A stretch of DNA of 64,000 bases, taken from positions 28,865 to 92,864 of the forward strand of contig JAOFXR010000007.1 of assembly GCA_028047635.1 (NCBI GenBank). Reading direction: 5' to 3'. Source of the DNA: Verrucomicrobiales bacterium. Lineage in GTDB: Bacteria > Verrucomicrobiota > Verrucomicrobiia > Verrucomicrobiales > DEV007. The notes beneath the pieces are model-generated. The model did no database searches. It saw nothing but the letters and a program-made list of their open reading frames with translations, and had not been told where the DNA came from. Below are positions 1 through 9,674 of this stretch, in pieces (position 1 is the first letter of the stretch; each line of letters starts with the position of its first letter). The position numbers and the translations under genes are program-made.

Positions 1-1
1 T

Positions 2-1279
2 ACTCACTTCTACGCGCAGCATATCTGTGGTCCTTCGCGCACCGCACTGATGACAGGGTGCCATCCGCTTCGCGTCGCGGAATGGGGAAACGTGAAAGAA
101 ATTCATCCTGTGGTTCACTCAGAGGAAATCACCATCGCCGAGGTTCTTAAAACGAAAGGCTATGCAACGGGCTGCTTTGGTAAATGGGATCTGGCGCGTC
201 ATTCGCAGAAGGATTTTGAGCCAACCTTGATGCCGAACTACCAGGGTTTTGACTATTTTTTCGGCACCCCGTCGAGCAACGATCGATACGTGGATCTCTA
301 TCGGAATGAGAAACTGATCGAGGAAAATGCGGACATGTCGACCCTGACAAAGCGCCACACGGATGAAGTGCTCGGCTTTATTGAAGCGCATCAGGAGGAG
401 CCCTTTTTTGCCTATGTTCCTTACAGCATGGTTCACACACGCCTCGAGGCGTCCGCCGAGTTTAAAGGGAAATCGCCGCGCGGCCTTTATGGCGATGCGG
501 TAGAGGAGATTGACTACAGTTGCGGCTTAATCATTGATAAGCTGAAGGAACTCGGGCTAGTTGAGAATACCTATTTTCTCTTCACGAGCGACAACGGGCC
601 TTGGTTGATTAAGAACAAGAACCGCGCCGATGGTCATCTTCCCACGGATCACGGTGGTTCTGCCGGTGAACTCCGCAGCGGCAAGGTTTCGACCTGGGAA
701 GGGGGCGTTCGCGTTCCGACGATTCTCTGGGCGCCTGACCGCGTTCCTGCCGGAACCGAGTGTGATAAAGTCGCCGCGACGATTGATCTTCTTCCGACCT
801 TTGCCAAACTCGCGGGGACCGAAGCGCCGACGGACCGTGTGATCGACGGGGTTGATATCCGGCATCTTTTCGCGGGTGATTCAACTGAGGCGGATGACGC
901 TCGTGTTTTCCGCTACTACTTCATCAACACGCTTCAAGCGGTGCGTCAGGGCAAATGGAAGTTGCATCTACCTCGTCCGGCGAATCCCCCGTGGCTCGGT
1001 AATTTCTCGAAGAATAATCATATCGCGCCTGCTGACTGGATCGCGATTGAGGAGCCTTTCCTTGTCGATCTGGAAGCGGACCCCGGCGAGATAAGCAGTG
1101 TTGCCGCAGCCCACCCGGAGGTTGTCGAGCGTCTTTTGAAACTCGCTGAGGAAGCCCGGGAGGATATTGGCGACTATGACAGGGTGGGGGAGAATATGCG
1201 CTTTTTTGATCCGCAGGAGGCCCGCCCGACGAAGCCGGTTTTCACCAAGTTTGTGAGTAAGGCCAAAAAGAAGAAGTAG
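2..1279 (+). CDS. Type I sulfatase, 5' end cut by window edge
   Basis: Secreted-type sulfatase (alkaline phosphatase superfamily) that hydrolyses sulfate esters, probably on a carbohydrate. The reading frame is open from base 2, so the true start lies outside the window; the Met at base 50 is internal. The maturation motif Cys-Gly-Pro-Ser-Arg is at bases 26-40, followed by the usual Thr-Ala-Leu-Met-Thr-Gly. Gly-Lys-Trp-Asp (about base 178) sits where most relatives have Gly-Lys-Trp-His, so the usual His of that block is Asp here. The Ser-Asp-Asn-Gly metal-site motif is near base 590. The C-terminus is lysine-rich. It leads a same-strand run of three sulfatases, 50 bp before the next start, probably an operon. 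Substrate cannot be read from sequence. Confidence 0.93.
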   Translation, partial: THFYAQHICGPSRTALMTGCHPLRVAEWGNVKEIHPVVHSEEITIAEVLKTKGYATGCFGKWDLARHSQKDFEPTLMPNYQGFDYFFGTPSSNDRYVDLYRNEKLIEENADMSTLTKRHTDEVLGFIEAHQEEPFFAYVPYSMVHTRLEASAEFKGKSPRGLYGDAVEEIDYSCGLIIDKLKELGLVENTYFLFTSDNGPWLIKNKNRADGHLPTDHGGSAGELRSGKVSTWEGGVRVPTILWAPDRVPAGTECDKVAATIDLLPTFAKLAGTEAPTDRVIDGVDIRHLFAGDSTEADDARVFRYYFINTLQAVRQGKWKLHLPRPANPPWLGNFSKNNHIAPADWIAIEEPFLVDLEADPGEISSVAAAHPEVVERLLKLAEEAREDIGDYDRVGENMRFFDPQEARPTKPVFTKFVSKAKKKK

Positions 1280-1329
1280 AGAATCGCAACGGCATCGGTT
1301 CCCTCTTGATAATCAAAACACCGACATAC

Positions 1330-2775
1330 ATGAAAGTTCTCATTTCAGGATTCCTGTCAGTCGTACTAAGCCTGACGGTGGGACAGGCGAAACAACCCAA
1401 CGTCGTGATCATCATGGCCGACGACCTTGGTTACACCGATCTTGGTTGTTATGGCGCTAAGGACATTCGCACCCCGAATATCGACAAGCTGGCTCAGGAG
1501 GGTGCCAAATTTACTAATGCCTATGTGACCGCCTCGATGTGTGGCCCTTCGCGAGCTGGTTTTATCACAGGGCGGTTTCAGTCTTCATTTGGATACTATA
1601 AAAATGTCTCGGAAGTTCTCGATCCTGCACAGGGTCTGCCCGCGGGAACGCAGACTGTCGCCGGTTTAATGCAGGGCCGTGGCTATGTGACGGGCGGGGT
1701 CGGAAAGTGGCACATGGGAACAGCGGATCACCAGCACCCTAATGCTCTTGGATATTCGGATTGGTTCGGATTTCTCGGCGGAGGTCTGACGTATTACCCG
1801 CTGGATCATCCTAATTATAAAGGCCGCTATGAAACCCTCCCAAGACCGTGGGGCGTTCGCGACATGCAGCACACCATGCCGGTGATTCACAATCGCGAGC
1901 CGGTTGATTGGAAGCGATACATCACGCATGAACTGACCGACGCGGGTGTTGCTTTCATCGAAAACAATGGAGAGAAACCCTTCTTTTTATTCATGTCCTA
2001 CAACGCGCCTCATTTGGAGCTTGAGGCCCCCGTGGAGAGCATTGCGAAGTATCCGGAAGCGTCGATGACGAAGCTGCCCAAGGTGACGGCACGAGCCCGG
2101 GCCATCTACGCCGCGATGGTGGATGAAATGGATCAGGGTATCGGGCAGTTGATGAGCGCGCTCGAAAAGGAGGGGCTCACCGGGAATACGATTGTGTGGT
2201 TTCTCAGTGATCACGGAGGCCTGTTGAAGACGAGCGATAACCGGCCTTTGCGGGGTGGTAAAGGTAGCTTTTTTGAAGGCGGTTTACGGGTTCCCATGAT
2301 CGTTCGTTGGCCCGAGAAAGTGAAGCCGGACACGGTGCTCCATGATCCTGTCTCCTCGCTGGACATCGGCGCCACTTCGCTGGCCATGGCTGGCGGAGAT
2401 CCTGTCTCGTCCGGGCTACACGGCCTTGATCTCACACGCTACTTAACCGGGGAAGCGACTGATCCGCCGCATAACGCACTTTACTGGCGAACCGCACCTC
2501 CTGGGCAGGAAAGTGGAATCGTGAGGGAGGGGGATTTCAAACTCCTTATCCAACGCGGTAAGAAATCGCTCTTCAATCTCGAAGACGATATCTCCGAAGC
2601 GAGCAACATTTCGAACCAACATCCCAAGTTGATGAAGCGCCTGTATGCTCAATGGAAAGAATGGGACAAAATGAGTCAAGCGCCTCTCTGGACCAATCCG
2701 AACAAAGGGAAATATCAATACGCCGACTACGACTGGCTGAAGGGTTCCCCTCACTACAGGGAAACAGCAGAATAG
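1330..2775 (+). CDS. Secreted type I sulfatase (CGPSR type)
   Basis: Hydrolyses sulfate esters outside the cytoplasm. I chose the ATG at 1330 because it begins directly with a signal peptide (MKVLISGFLSVVLSLTVGQA); an in-frame TTG at 1306 would add eight residues before it. The metal-binding Asp-Asp pair is at residues 31-32 and the formylglycine-forming Cys is residue 71 in Cys-Gly-Pro-Ser-Arg. Gly-Lys-Trp-His follows. The metal motif near residue 295 reads Leu-Ser-Asp-His-Gly, with His where most family members have Asn, a change also known among relatives. The 481-aa length is normal for one domain. It is the middle gene of three sulfatases, with 50 bp before it and 19 bp after it. Confidence 0.94.
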   Translation: MKVLISGFLSVVLSLTVGQAKQPNVVIIMADDLGYTDLGCYGAKDIRTPNIDKLAQEGAKFTNAYVTASMCGPSRAGFITGRFQSSFGYYKNVSEVLDPAQGLPAGTQTVAGLMQGRGYVTGGVGKWHMGTADHQHPNALGYSDWFGFLGGGLTYYPLDHPNYKGRYETLPRPWGVRDMQHTMPVIHNREPVDWKRYITHELTDAGVAFIENNGEKPFFLFMSYNAPHLELEAPVESIAKYPEASMTKLPKVTARARAIYAAMVDEMDQGIGQLMSALEKEGLTGNTIVWFLSDHGGLLKTSDNRPLRGGKGSFFEGGLRVPMIVRWPEKVKPDTVLHDPVSSLDIGATSLAMAGGDPVSSGLHGLDLTRYLTGEATDPPHNALYWRTAPPGQESGIVREGDFKLLIQRGKKSLFNLEDDISEASNISNQHPKLMKRLYAQWKEWDKMSQAPLWTNPNKGKYQYADYDWLKGSPHYRETAE

Positions 2776-2794
2776 AAGTATCGACCATTTACTC

Positions 2795-4282
2795 ATGAAA
2801 TTGCAGATCATAATTTTAACGGTGCTTGCTCTCTCGAGTTTGCTCTCACGACAGGCGCATGCGGACGTCTCGAAGCCGAACGTCATTTTTATCCTCACCG
2901 ATGACCTTGGTTATTCCGACATCAGCTGCTACGGCGCGAAGAACGTCAAAACCCCGCACATTGACCGCCTCGCTGCCGAGGGTCTGCGTTTTACACATTT
3001 TCACACCGCAGCTTCGATTTGCTCACCGTCGAGGGCTGCGTTTCTCACCGGAGCTTATCCACAACGGGCAGGACTCTACATGGGCATCAATCCGAAACGC
3101 ACCGCGCATTGGTTCCTCGGTTTGAACCCTGACGAAGTCACCCTGGCAGAGCAATTTAAAACCCGGGGTTACAACACCTCTATGGTCGGGAAATGGCATC
3201 TCGGAACCGAGCCTGAGTTTAGCATGTTGAAGCAGGGCTTCGATCGCTACTATGGGTTGCCCTGTAATTTTTCCCACGATCCACGTTTCTTTGATGGTGA
3301 GGAAGTCATCTTCGAAAAGACTCCGTTGAATCGGCTGACAGAGCTCTATACGAACCGGATTACCCAATACATTCGAGAGCAGGGTGATAAGTCATTTTTT
3401 CTCTACTTCGCCCACAACTACCCGCACACGCCGTTTCAGGCGGGTGAAAGATTTAAAGGATCTTCGAAGGATGGAGTGCGTGGCGATATCATGCAGGAAC
3501 TGGACTGGGGCATCGGTGAAATAATGAAGGCCCTGGAAGAGGCGGGGATCGCGGATAATACGCTGGTCGTCTTTACGTCGGATAACGGGCCAACCAGCAA
3601 CGAATACGCCTTGCCCTATCGTGGGACAAAATACGTGACGCTCGAGGGCGGTCATCGGGTTCCCTTTATTCTTCATTGGCCCGCAAAGATCACGAAACCG
3701 AAAGTCTCGGATGTGCCCATCACTGCGATGGATTTGTTTCCAACGCTTTCCGAAGTCATCAACGCACCAATGCCGGCTGATCGGGAATTCGACGGGGAAA
3801 GTTTACTTCCGCTCCTTGAGGGGAAGGCTCTTGTCAGGTCCTCTGACGCTCCGTTTTTCTACTACAACTGCGAGAACTTGCAGGCGGTTCGAAAGGGGGA
3901 TTGGAAACTGCATCTTCCGAGGAGTGCTGCGCAGGTTCCTTTTTGGGAAAAGAATAGGGCGTATTACCAGCTGAAAAAACCGGTGCTGTTTGATCTCCAA
4001 AATGATCCAGGCGAGAAAATGGATATGGCTTCTGAGAATCCGGAAATCGTTGCTGAATTGGAGCGGTTGGTTAGCGAAGCAAGAGGGGATCTGGGCGAAT
4101 ATATGGAACGCGGGAGTGGGCAACGACCCACTGGCACGGCTATCCCGGATGCGCCTGTTATTTCGACCGAAAAGGATTGGCACATGGTCGATCCTGCGAT
4201 CGTTCAGCAGATTGAGGAAGAGCGGAAGCGAAGGTATCCCAATTGGGAAAAGCGGAGAAAAGTTCAAGAGAAGAAACCGTAA
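2795..4282 (+). CDS. Secreted type I sulfatase (CSPSR type)
   Basis: Sulfatase of 495 aa with an N-terminal signal peptide ending near Ala-His-Ala (residues 21-23). Asp36-Asp37 and the Cys of Cys-Ser-Pro-Ser-Arg (residue 76) form the metal and formylglycine site. Gly-Lys-Trp-His and Thr-Ser-Asp-Asn-Gly-Pro are both intact. The C-terminal tail after about residue 440 is charged and contains Arg/Lys-rich stretches. It starts 19 bp after the previous sulfatase and ends 25 bp before the convergent DUF1501 gene, so it is the last gene of the first sulfatase run. It resembles the first gene of the run more than the middle one, for example in a shared Leu-His-Leu-Pro-Arg block, which suggests local duplication. 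Confidence 0.94.
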   Translation: MKLQIIILTVLALSSLLSRQAHADVSKPNVIFILTDDLGYSDISCYGAKNVKTPHIDRLAAEGLRFTHFHTAASICSPSRAAFLTGAYPQRAGLYMGINPKRTAHWFLGLNPDEVTLAEQFKTRGYNTSMVGKWHLGTEPEFSMLKQGFDRYYGLPCNFSHDPRFFDGEEVIFEKTPLNRLTELYTNRITQYIREQGDKSFFLYFAHNYPHTPFQAGERFKGSSKDGVRGDIMQELDWGIGEIMKALEEAGIADNTLVVFTSDNGPTSNEYALPYRGTKYVTLEGGHRVPFILHWPAKITKPKVSDVPITAMDLFPTLSEVINAPMPADREFDGESLLPLLEGKALVRSSDAPFFYYNCENLQAVRKGDWKLHLPRSAAQVPFWEKNRAYYQLKKPVLFDLQNDPGEKMDMASENPEIVAELERLVSEARGDLGEYMERGSGQRPTGTAIPDAPVISTEKDWHMVDPAIVQQIEEERKRRYPNWEKRRKVQEKKP

Positions 4283-4307
4283 CCGTGTGCAGGTGACGGC
4301 CCGCGCC

Positions 4308-5714
4308 CTAGACCAGGATATCTCGCACGACACGTGCCGACTCCACCCCGGTAAGTTTGAAGTCGAGCCCCTGAAACCGGTAGCTGAAGCTTTCGTGATC
4401 GATGCCCAGAAGATTCAAGGCCGTGGCATGTAAGTCACGCACATGAACGGGATTCTCAGCCACGTTGTAACTGAAATTATCGGTCGCTCCATAGGTTGTG
4501 CCGGGTTTGACTCCGCCACCCGCCATCCAAATCGTGAAGCAGCGTGGATGGTGATCCCGTCCCGCCTCAGGACTGTCCCACTTGCCTTGACCGGCGACTC
4601 CGCGTCCGAATTCACCGCCCCAGATCACGAGCGTATCATCCAGTAATCCGCGCATTTTAAGATCCTTGATCAGTGCCGCGCTGGGCTGGTCGGTATCGCG
4701 ACAGCGAGCGGTGCACCAGCTCGGGAGGCGGCTGTGATGATCCCAGTCGGGGTGGAAAAGTTGAGTGAAGCGCACTCCGCGTTCGGCGAGACGGCGCGCC
4801 ATGATGCAGTTCGCTGCGTAGCTGCCGGGGCGTCGCGAATCAGGGCCATAAAGTTCGAAGACAGATTCCGGCTCATCGCTGAGATCGTTCAATTCGGGAA
4901 TACTCGTCTGCATGCGATAGGCCATCTCGTATTGCTGAATACGGGTCGCAATCTCAGGGTCTCCGGTTTGTTCAAAACGTTTTTGATTCAGTTCGCCGAT
5001 TCCATCCAGCATTCCGCGTCTCACTTCGCGGGGCAACCCGTCGGGATCTCGCAAATAAAGGACACTGTCTTTAGCGTTGCGAAGTTTTACCCCTTGGTAC
5101 TTCGAAGGAAGAAATCCGCTTCCCCAGTAGTGATCGTAAAGCGGCTGATCGCTCGGACGTTTCATTCTCGAAATGAGGACGAGGTAGTCAGGCAGGTTTT
5201 TATTCACGCTGCCAAGGCCGTAACTCGTCCACGCGCCAAAACTCGGTCGGCCGGGGATCTGGTTACCGGTGAGAAATTTGGTCATCGCCGGAGCGTGATT
5301 AATTTGATCTGTCACCATCGACTTCACAAAACACAATTCATCGGCAATGGAGGCGGTGTGTGGCAACCACTCGCTTACGGTTGCGCCACTTTGGCCGTGC
5401 CGGGAAAACTCGGTGATTCCGGGGAGGATGAGCTGTTTCTGCCCTGACGTCATCGTCGTGAGGCGTTGCCCCTGACGAATGCTTTCCGGAAGCTCGGTGC
5501 CCGCCATTTTTCGGAGGCCAGGTTTGTAATCGAATAACTCCAGCTGTGAGGGTCCACCCGATTGCGTCAGGAAAATGACTCGCTTCGCTTTCGGAGCGAT
5601 GCGGGAAACGGCGTTGGTATCATTCAGCAATCCACCGAGCGCAATCGCTCCGAGATTGAGTCCACTTTGTCCGAGGAAGGTTCGGCGGTTGAGCTCGTCG
5701 GAAAAATTATTCAT
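4308..5714 (-). CDS. DUF1501 secreted protein, PSD1 partner (pair 1)
   Basis: A 468-aa member of the DUF1501 family, which has an alkaline-phosphatase/sulfatase-like fold and no proven reaction that I know of. It begins with a twin-arginine-like signal (Arg10-Arg11-Thr-Phe-Leu-Gly, then a hydrophobic stretch), so export through Tat is likely. Family blocks visible are Gly-Gly-Pro-Ser-Gln near residue 55, Trp-Gly-Gly-Glu-Phe-Gly-Arg near 365 and Asp-Leu-His-Ala-Thr near 430. The ATG overlaps the end of the upstream PSD1 gene by 8 nt, indicating translational coupling. This gene pair is a hallmark of Planctomycetota and Verrucomicrobiota. It may act with the cytochrome-like PSD1 protein at the cell surface; that role is inference. 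Confidence 0.92.
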   Translation of the reverse strand: MNNFSDELNRRTFLGQSGLNLGAIALGGLLNDTNAVSRIAPKAKRVIFLTQSGGPSQLELFDYKPGLRKMAGTELPESIRQGQRLTTMTSGQKQLILPGITEFSRHGQSGATVSEWLPHTASIADELCFVKSMVTDQINHAPAMTKFLTGNQIPGRPSFGAWTSYGLGSVNKNLPDYLVLISRMKRPSDQPLYDHYWGSGFLPSKYQGVKLRNAKDSVLYLRDPDGLPREVRRGMLDGIGELNQKRFEQTGDPEIATRIQQYEMAYRMQTSIPELNDLSDEPESVFELYGPDSRRPGSYAANCIMARRLAERGVRFTQLFHPDWDHHSRLPSWCTARCRDTDQPSAALIKDLKMRGLLDDTLVIWGGEFGRGVAGQGKWDSPEAGRDHHPRCFTIWMAGGGVKPGTTYGATDNFSYNVAENPVHVRDLHATALNLLGIDHESFSYRFQGLDFKLTGVESARVVRDILV

Positions 5715-8700
5715 GGGTCATGGCTTCGTCGAGGTTCAACATCAGGCTGGCAATCGTCATCCAGGCAGCGAGTTCGGGGGCGCGTTCAGGCGGAGGCGGT
5801 TTTTGCTGTCCCACCGTGAGCAGAGTCGTCGCTTCTTCAGGCGCGCCACGATAGAAGGTCAGGGCCTTCGCATATTCGCGTTCGAGAATGGCGGTTTCGT
5901 CAGGCGCGAGTGATCGGCTCAGGACTCGTTGCGCCAAACCTTCCAGTCCGTTTGTCTTTTCGGCGAGGATACGTGACGCTTCTAACATGGCGGTATCATT
6001 GAGCAAGGTCAGCGCTTGAAGCGGTGTGTTCGTGCGTCGCACGCCTACTTCACACACCCGCCGCTGGGCGCTGTCGAACAGAAAAGTCGGAGCGCTCGAT
6101 CGTCGCCAGTAAGCGTAGAGAGTTCGTCGATACTGGGCCGGACCGACACTGGGCTGGTAGGTGAAGCGTCCCATGAAAATTTCCTCCCACACGCCCTCGG
6201 GCTGCCACGGCTTGATCGGTGGCCCTCCGATGGCAGGATTGAGCAAACCGGAGGCCTGCAGGGCATTGTCTCGAATCATCCACGCGGGAAGGCGAAAGCG
6301 GGGTGCCCGGGCGAGCCAGCGATTTTCGGGATCGCGCTCCAGTAATTCAGGAGTGACGGCGCTACTCTGGCGATAGGTTTCACTGGTAGCAATGAGACGA
6401 AAAATGTGACGGAGATTCCAATCATTTTCCATCAGCTCAACGGCGAGCCAATCGAGTAACTCCGGGTGCGTCGGCGATTCACCCTGCAAACCGAAGTCTT
6501 CCGGTGTCCGGACAAGGCCTGCTCCAAACATCATCTGCCACAGGTGATTCACGGTCACGCGTGCCGTGAGAGGATTGTCTGATGAAACAATCCACTTGGC
6601 AAAGTCGAGCCGCGTCTGAGCCTTTTCGGCGGGAAGAGCTAAAACGGCAGGGAGGACGCTGCGCTGCACGATGTCACCTTTGGCATCCCAGACCCCGCGA
6701 ACGAGAACGTGGGTGTCCCGTGGCTCTTTTCGCTCGGCCAATACCTGAACTCCCAATGTGCCGGCTGCCTTTTTTGCGGCTGCATATTGGCGAACCGCCT
6801 CGTCATGATCGGATTTAGCGGCTTGGTAGGGGGCGTCGTCGAGAATGAACTGAGAGAGGAGGCGGTTACGAAGTTCCGGCGAAATTTTTCCCGCCCGGGA
6901 GGCTTCCTCAAGCGGGGCGGCTTTCAAACTGCGCACCGTCTCTCCGCGCTGGTCGGTCGCTGAAATACGAAAGCGTCCAATGTTGGCATCGCCGTTAGTG
7001 GAGCGATGAAGAAGAATAAAAGTCAGTTCCTCTTCGGGATCGACAAGAAGCGGTTCGCTGAGCTCAAAGATCGCAGTGTGTGGATCGGTCAGGCCCTTGC
7101 CATTCGTGGTCCATCCGTTGCGCGGGTCGTCGTCGAGGGTGTCCTTCACCTTGCCGTATTTTCGGCCTTTTACATCCGTCTCCAGGTCGGCGACCGCTCC
7201 CTTTAATTCCATTTCACGCACCTGCGATTCTCCCTTTCGCTGAACGACTAGTTTTACGTTGGTGAGAATGAACTCACCCTCCTTCCCGCGCGAAAGTTTC
7301 CCGTCGGTATGGGATTCATCGGGAAAGACCTCCAGTTTCCATCCGGCAACACGAGTGAGATTCTTCGGTCCTGCAAAAGTGACCCGATAGTCATCCTGCC
7401 TGAGCCTCGGCCCTTTTGTCTGAACGGTTCCGTCGTCCTCCACAACAAACTCCGTCCCTTCTGCCGATCCCACCCGGAGCGGCTTCATCCCGTGCCAGGC
7501 CTGGAAGTCAGGAGAGAGCGAGGCTTCCGCCTTCGCTAACCAGCTGTCAAAACGTTTCGTCGCTTCCACTTTCGCGGCCGCCTCCAGTGGTTTGCAGACG
7601 GCAACGTGGGCTTCTGCTTCTTTGACGGCGCGGTCCGCCAGTGGGGATTGGTAGTCCAGGTAGGGGGTTGCTTTCCGTCCTGCCGCGCCGGTTTCTTCGA
7701 TGCTATTAAAATACGCGAAGAGGCTGTAGTAGTCCTTTTGCGAAACGGGATCAAACTTGTGGTCGTGACACTGCGTGCATCCCAGCGTCAGTCCCAACCA
7801 GACCGTTCCCGTCGTGTTGACCCTATCAATCACATAATCAATTCGCGATTCTTCAGGATGGCGTCCGCCTTCCCCATTCGTCATGTGATTGCGATGGAAG
7901 CAGGTCGCGAGGATTTGTTCGGGAGTGGCGTCGGGTAAAAGGTCACCCGCAAATTGTTCGATCGTGAATTGATCGAAGGGCATGTTTTGATTGAAGGCGT
8001 TTACGACCCAATCCCGCCAGGGCCAGTTCGTTCTTTCCAAATCCTGCTGGTATCCATCGGTGTCGGAATAACGCGCTGCATCGAGCCACCAGACCGCGAG
8101 GCGCTCCCCGTGATGAGGCGACGCGAGTTTCTGATCAACGATTGTTTCCCAGTTTTTATTCTCAAGCTCATCCACGCCGGGTGACAATCCCGTGAGATCA
8201 AAGGAGAGGCGGCGCAGTTGCGTGTGGGCCTCGGCCGGAGGCGAATGGCTCAGACTTTGCTCTTCCAGTTTTGCGCGAACAAACGCATCAATCGGGTGTT
8301 TCGCGAGATCGGGAACCTCCGCTCGAGCCGGTTTTTCAAAGGCCCAGTGTTTGCCCCATTTTGCTCCCTGCTCAATCCAGCGGCGCATGATGTCTCGCTC
8401 GTCGGAGGTGAGGGGCTTTCGATGTGAATCGGGTGGGGGCATGAGTTCATCCCCATCCTCTGTAATGATCCGATACCATAAGTCACTTGCCTTCAGATCG
8501 CCCTCCGCGACAACGAAGTAGTCTCCCCGGTCTCGCTTTGCCTCGGACTCGATGTCGAGGCGGAGTTTTGCCTTTCGATGACTCGCATCCGGCCCATGAC
8601 AGTGAAAGCAGCGGTCTGATAGAATAGGCAGCACCTCGCGGCTGAAGCTCACCAGTTTCTCATCCGACCTCACGGTGAAAGGGATGGCGCATCCAATAAA

Positions 8701-8736
8701 GACGACCAGCAATTTTTGAAGCGAAGGAAATGGCAT
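5707..8736 (-). CDS. PSCyt1-DUF1549-DUF1553 (PSD1) secreted protein (pair 1)
   Basis: Large secreted protein (1009 aa) of the planctomycete-cytochrome type. I start it at the ATG at 8736, which gives a signal peptide (MPFPSLQKLLVVFIGCAIPF); the frame is open upstream to 8853 but that would run into the divergent regulator. A heme-binding Cys43-x-x-Cys46-His47 site marks PSCyt1. DUF1549 (PSCyt2) follows at about 150-360, with a second Cys-x-x-Cys-His (Cys-Thr-Gln-Cys-His-Asp-His) inside it. A middle beta-rich region and DUF1553 (PSD1) at about 690-960 complete it. It is the first gene of a two-gene operon with DUF1501. An AraC-type gene starts 69 bp away on the other strand and may control it. 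Electron transfer coupled to carbohydrate oxidation is often proposed for this family but unproven. Confidence 0.93.
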   Translation of the reverse strand: MPFPSLQKLLVVFIGCAIPFTVRSDEKLVSFSREVLPILSDRCFHCHGPDASHRKAKLRLDIESEAKRDRGDYFVVAEGDLKASDLWYRIITEDGDELMPPPDSHRKPLTSDERDIMRRWIEQGAKWGKHWAFEKPARAEVPDLAKHPIDAFVRAKLEEQSLSHSPPAEAHTQLRRLSFDLTGLSPGVDELENKNWETIVDQKLASPHHGERLAVWWLDAARYSDTDGYQQDLERTNWPWRDWVVNAFNQNMPFDQFTIEQFAGDLLPDATPEQILATCFHRNHMTNGEGGRHPEESRIDYVIDRVNTTGTVWLGLTLGCTQCHDHKFDPVSQKDYYSLFAYFNSIEETGAAGRKATPYLDYQSPLADRAVKEAEAHVAVCKPLEAAAKVEATKRFDSWLAKAEASLSPDFQAWHGMKPLRVGSAEGTEFVVEDDGTVQTKGPRLRQDDYRVTFAGPKNLTRVAGWKLEVFPDESHTDGKLSRGKEGEFILTNVKLVVQRKGESQVREMELKGAVADLETDVKGRKYGKVKDTLDDDPRNGWTTNGKGLTDPHTAIFELSEPLLVDPEEELTFILLHRSTNGDANIGRFRISATDQRGETVRSLKAAPLEEASRAGKISPELRNRLLSQFILDDAPYQAAKSDHDEAVRQYAAAKKAAGTLGVQVLAERKEPRDTHVLVRGVWDAKGDIVQRSVLPAVLALPAEKAQTRLDFAKWIVSSDNPLTARVTVNHLWQMMFGAGLVRTPEDFGLQGESPTHPELLDWLAVELMENDWNLRHIFRLIATSETYRQSSAVTPELLERDPENRWLARAPRFRLPAWMIRDNALQASGLLNPAIGGPPIKPWQPEGVWEEIFMGRFTYQPSVGPAQYRRTLYAYWRRSSAPTFLFDSAQRRVCEVGVRRTNTPLQALTLLNDTAMLEASRILAEKTNGLEGLAQRVLSRSLAPDETAILEREYAKALTFYRGAPEEATTLLTVGQQKPPPPERAPELAAWMTIASLMLNLDEAMTHE

Positions 8737-8805
8737 CACTCTAAATAACGCAAATGCAGAAAGAATTCTAGTATCGAGACCTTCCATTTTAGGTATGATT
8801 TGACC

Positions 8806-9570
8806 ATGGTGAAGAATCAGTCCGTTTTCCTGGAGGAACCTTTTTTTCAACAAAACCCTACCGCGAAGAGCCTCGTTTCGCTCTTCGAATGTCTCGGTAA
8901 TGTGATTTTCTATGCCAAGGATTCCCGTGGCCGATTCATCGCTGCGAATACTGCGATGCTTGAAACGAAGAACATTACAGGCCCTTCAGGGATCATTGGG
9001 AAGACAGATCATGACTTTCATCCTCCGATGTTGGCAGATGCCTACGTAGCCGAAGATAGACGGGTCATGGAAAGCGGGAAGGCGCTCTCAAATCAAATCT
9101 GGTTTGTCCTCGATCGTTTTGGCCGACCGGGATGGTTCAACTCCAGCAAAGTTCCGTTGCGTGATTTTGACGGTGAAGTCATTGGTGTGGCAGGGGTGCG
9201 GTCGTCGATTGGAACTGCCGAACACCTTTCAGGGGGATTTAAATTACTGAAGCCCGTCTTTAGCTACCTCGAGGAGCACTATACGGAGTCGATATCAATG
9301 AAAGAAATGGCGGCGCTAGCGCAACTTTCTTCGACGCATTTTAACCGTCAATTCTCAGCGCTTCTCGGTATTTCGCCCACTCAGTTTCTTCATTCACTTC
9401 GTATTGAAAAAGCGAGGCAGCTTCTGGGAAGTACCTCTCTTTCAGTCGGAGAAGTGGCACTGGAAACGGGTTATCATGATCAAAGCCACTTTTCACGGAA
9501 CTTCCGCCGACTGACGGGAGTGTCTCCAAGGGAGTATCGGTTGCGCTTTCGCAGGAAGGAGTTGGGCTGA
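8806..9570 (+). CDS. PAS-domain AraC-family transcription regulator
   Basis: Transcription factor of 254 aa. The ATG at 8806 is preferred over the in-frame TTG at 8800. Residues about 25-125 look like a PAS sensor domain (Gly-Asn-Val-Ile-Phe-Tyr-Ala-Lys-Asp followed by Arg-Phe-Ile-Ala-Ala-Asn, then Asp-Phe-Asp-Gly-Glu-Val-Ile-Gly). Residues about 150-250 form a double helix-turn-helix AraC domain ending in Gly-Tyr-His-Asp-Gln-Ser-His-Phe-Ser-Arg-Asn-Phe and Gly-Val-Ser-Pro-Arg-Glu-Tyr. The ligand is unknown. It is divergent from the PSD1/DUF1501 operon with only 69 bp between the starts, so it probably regulates that operon and itself; this is inference. PAS-AraC proteins of this build are frequent in Verrucomicrobiota. 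Confidence 0.92.
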   Translation: MVKNQSVFLEEPFFQQNPTAKSLVSLFECLGNVIFYAKDSRGRFIAANTAMLETKNITGPSGIIGKTDHDFHPPMLADAYVAEDRRVMESGKALSNQIWFVLDRFGRPGWFNSSKVPLRDFDGEVIGVAGVRSSIGTAEHLSGGFKLLKPVFSYLEEHYTESISMKEMAALAQLSSTHFNRQFSALLGISPTQFLHSLRIEKARQLLGSTSLSVGEVALETGYHDQSHFSRNFRRLTGVSPREYRLRFRRKELG

Positions 9571-9674
9571 GGTCGTTGGCAGGAAGCTCAGCGTTTCTCG
9601 CACCTATGCCGCTTCCAAATCTATCGCGATTTTGTAATCGTGTCGTTTGAGCATCTCTCTATTGTCAGTAAGTA

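Noticed and set aside
4734..5447. 237-codon plus-strand ORF
   Set aside because: Antisense to the DUF1501 gene, with no recognisable domain; typical shadow ORF.
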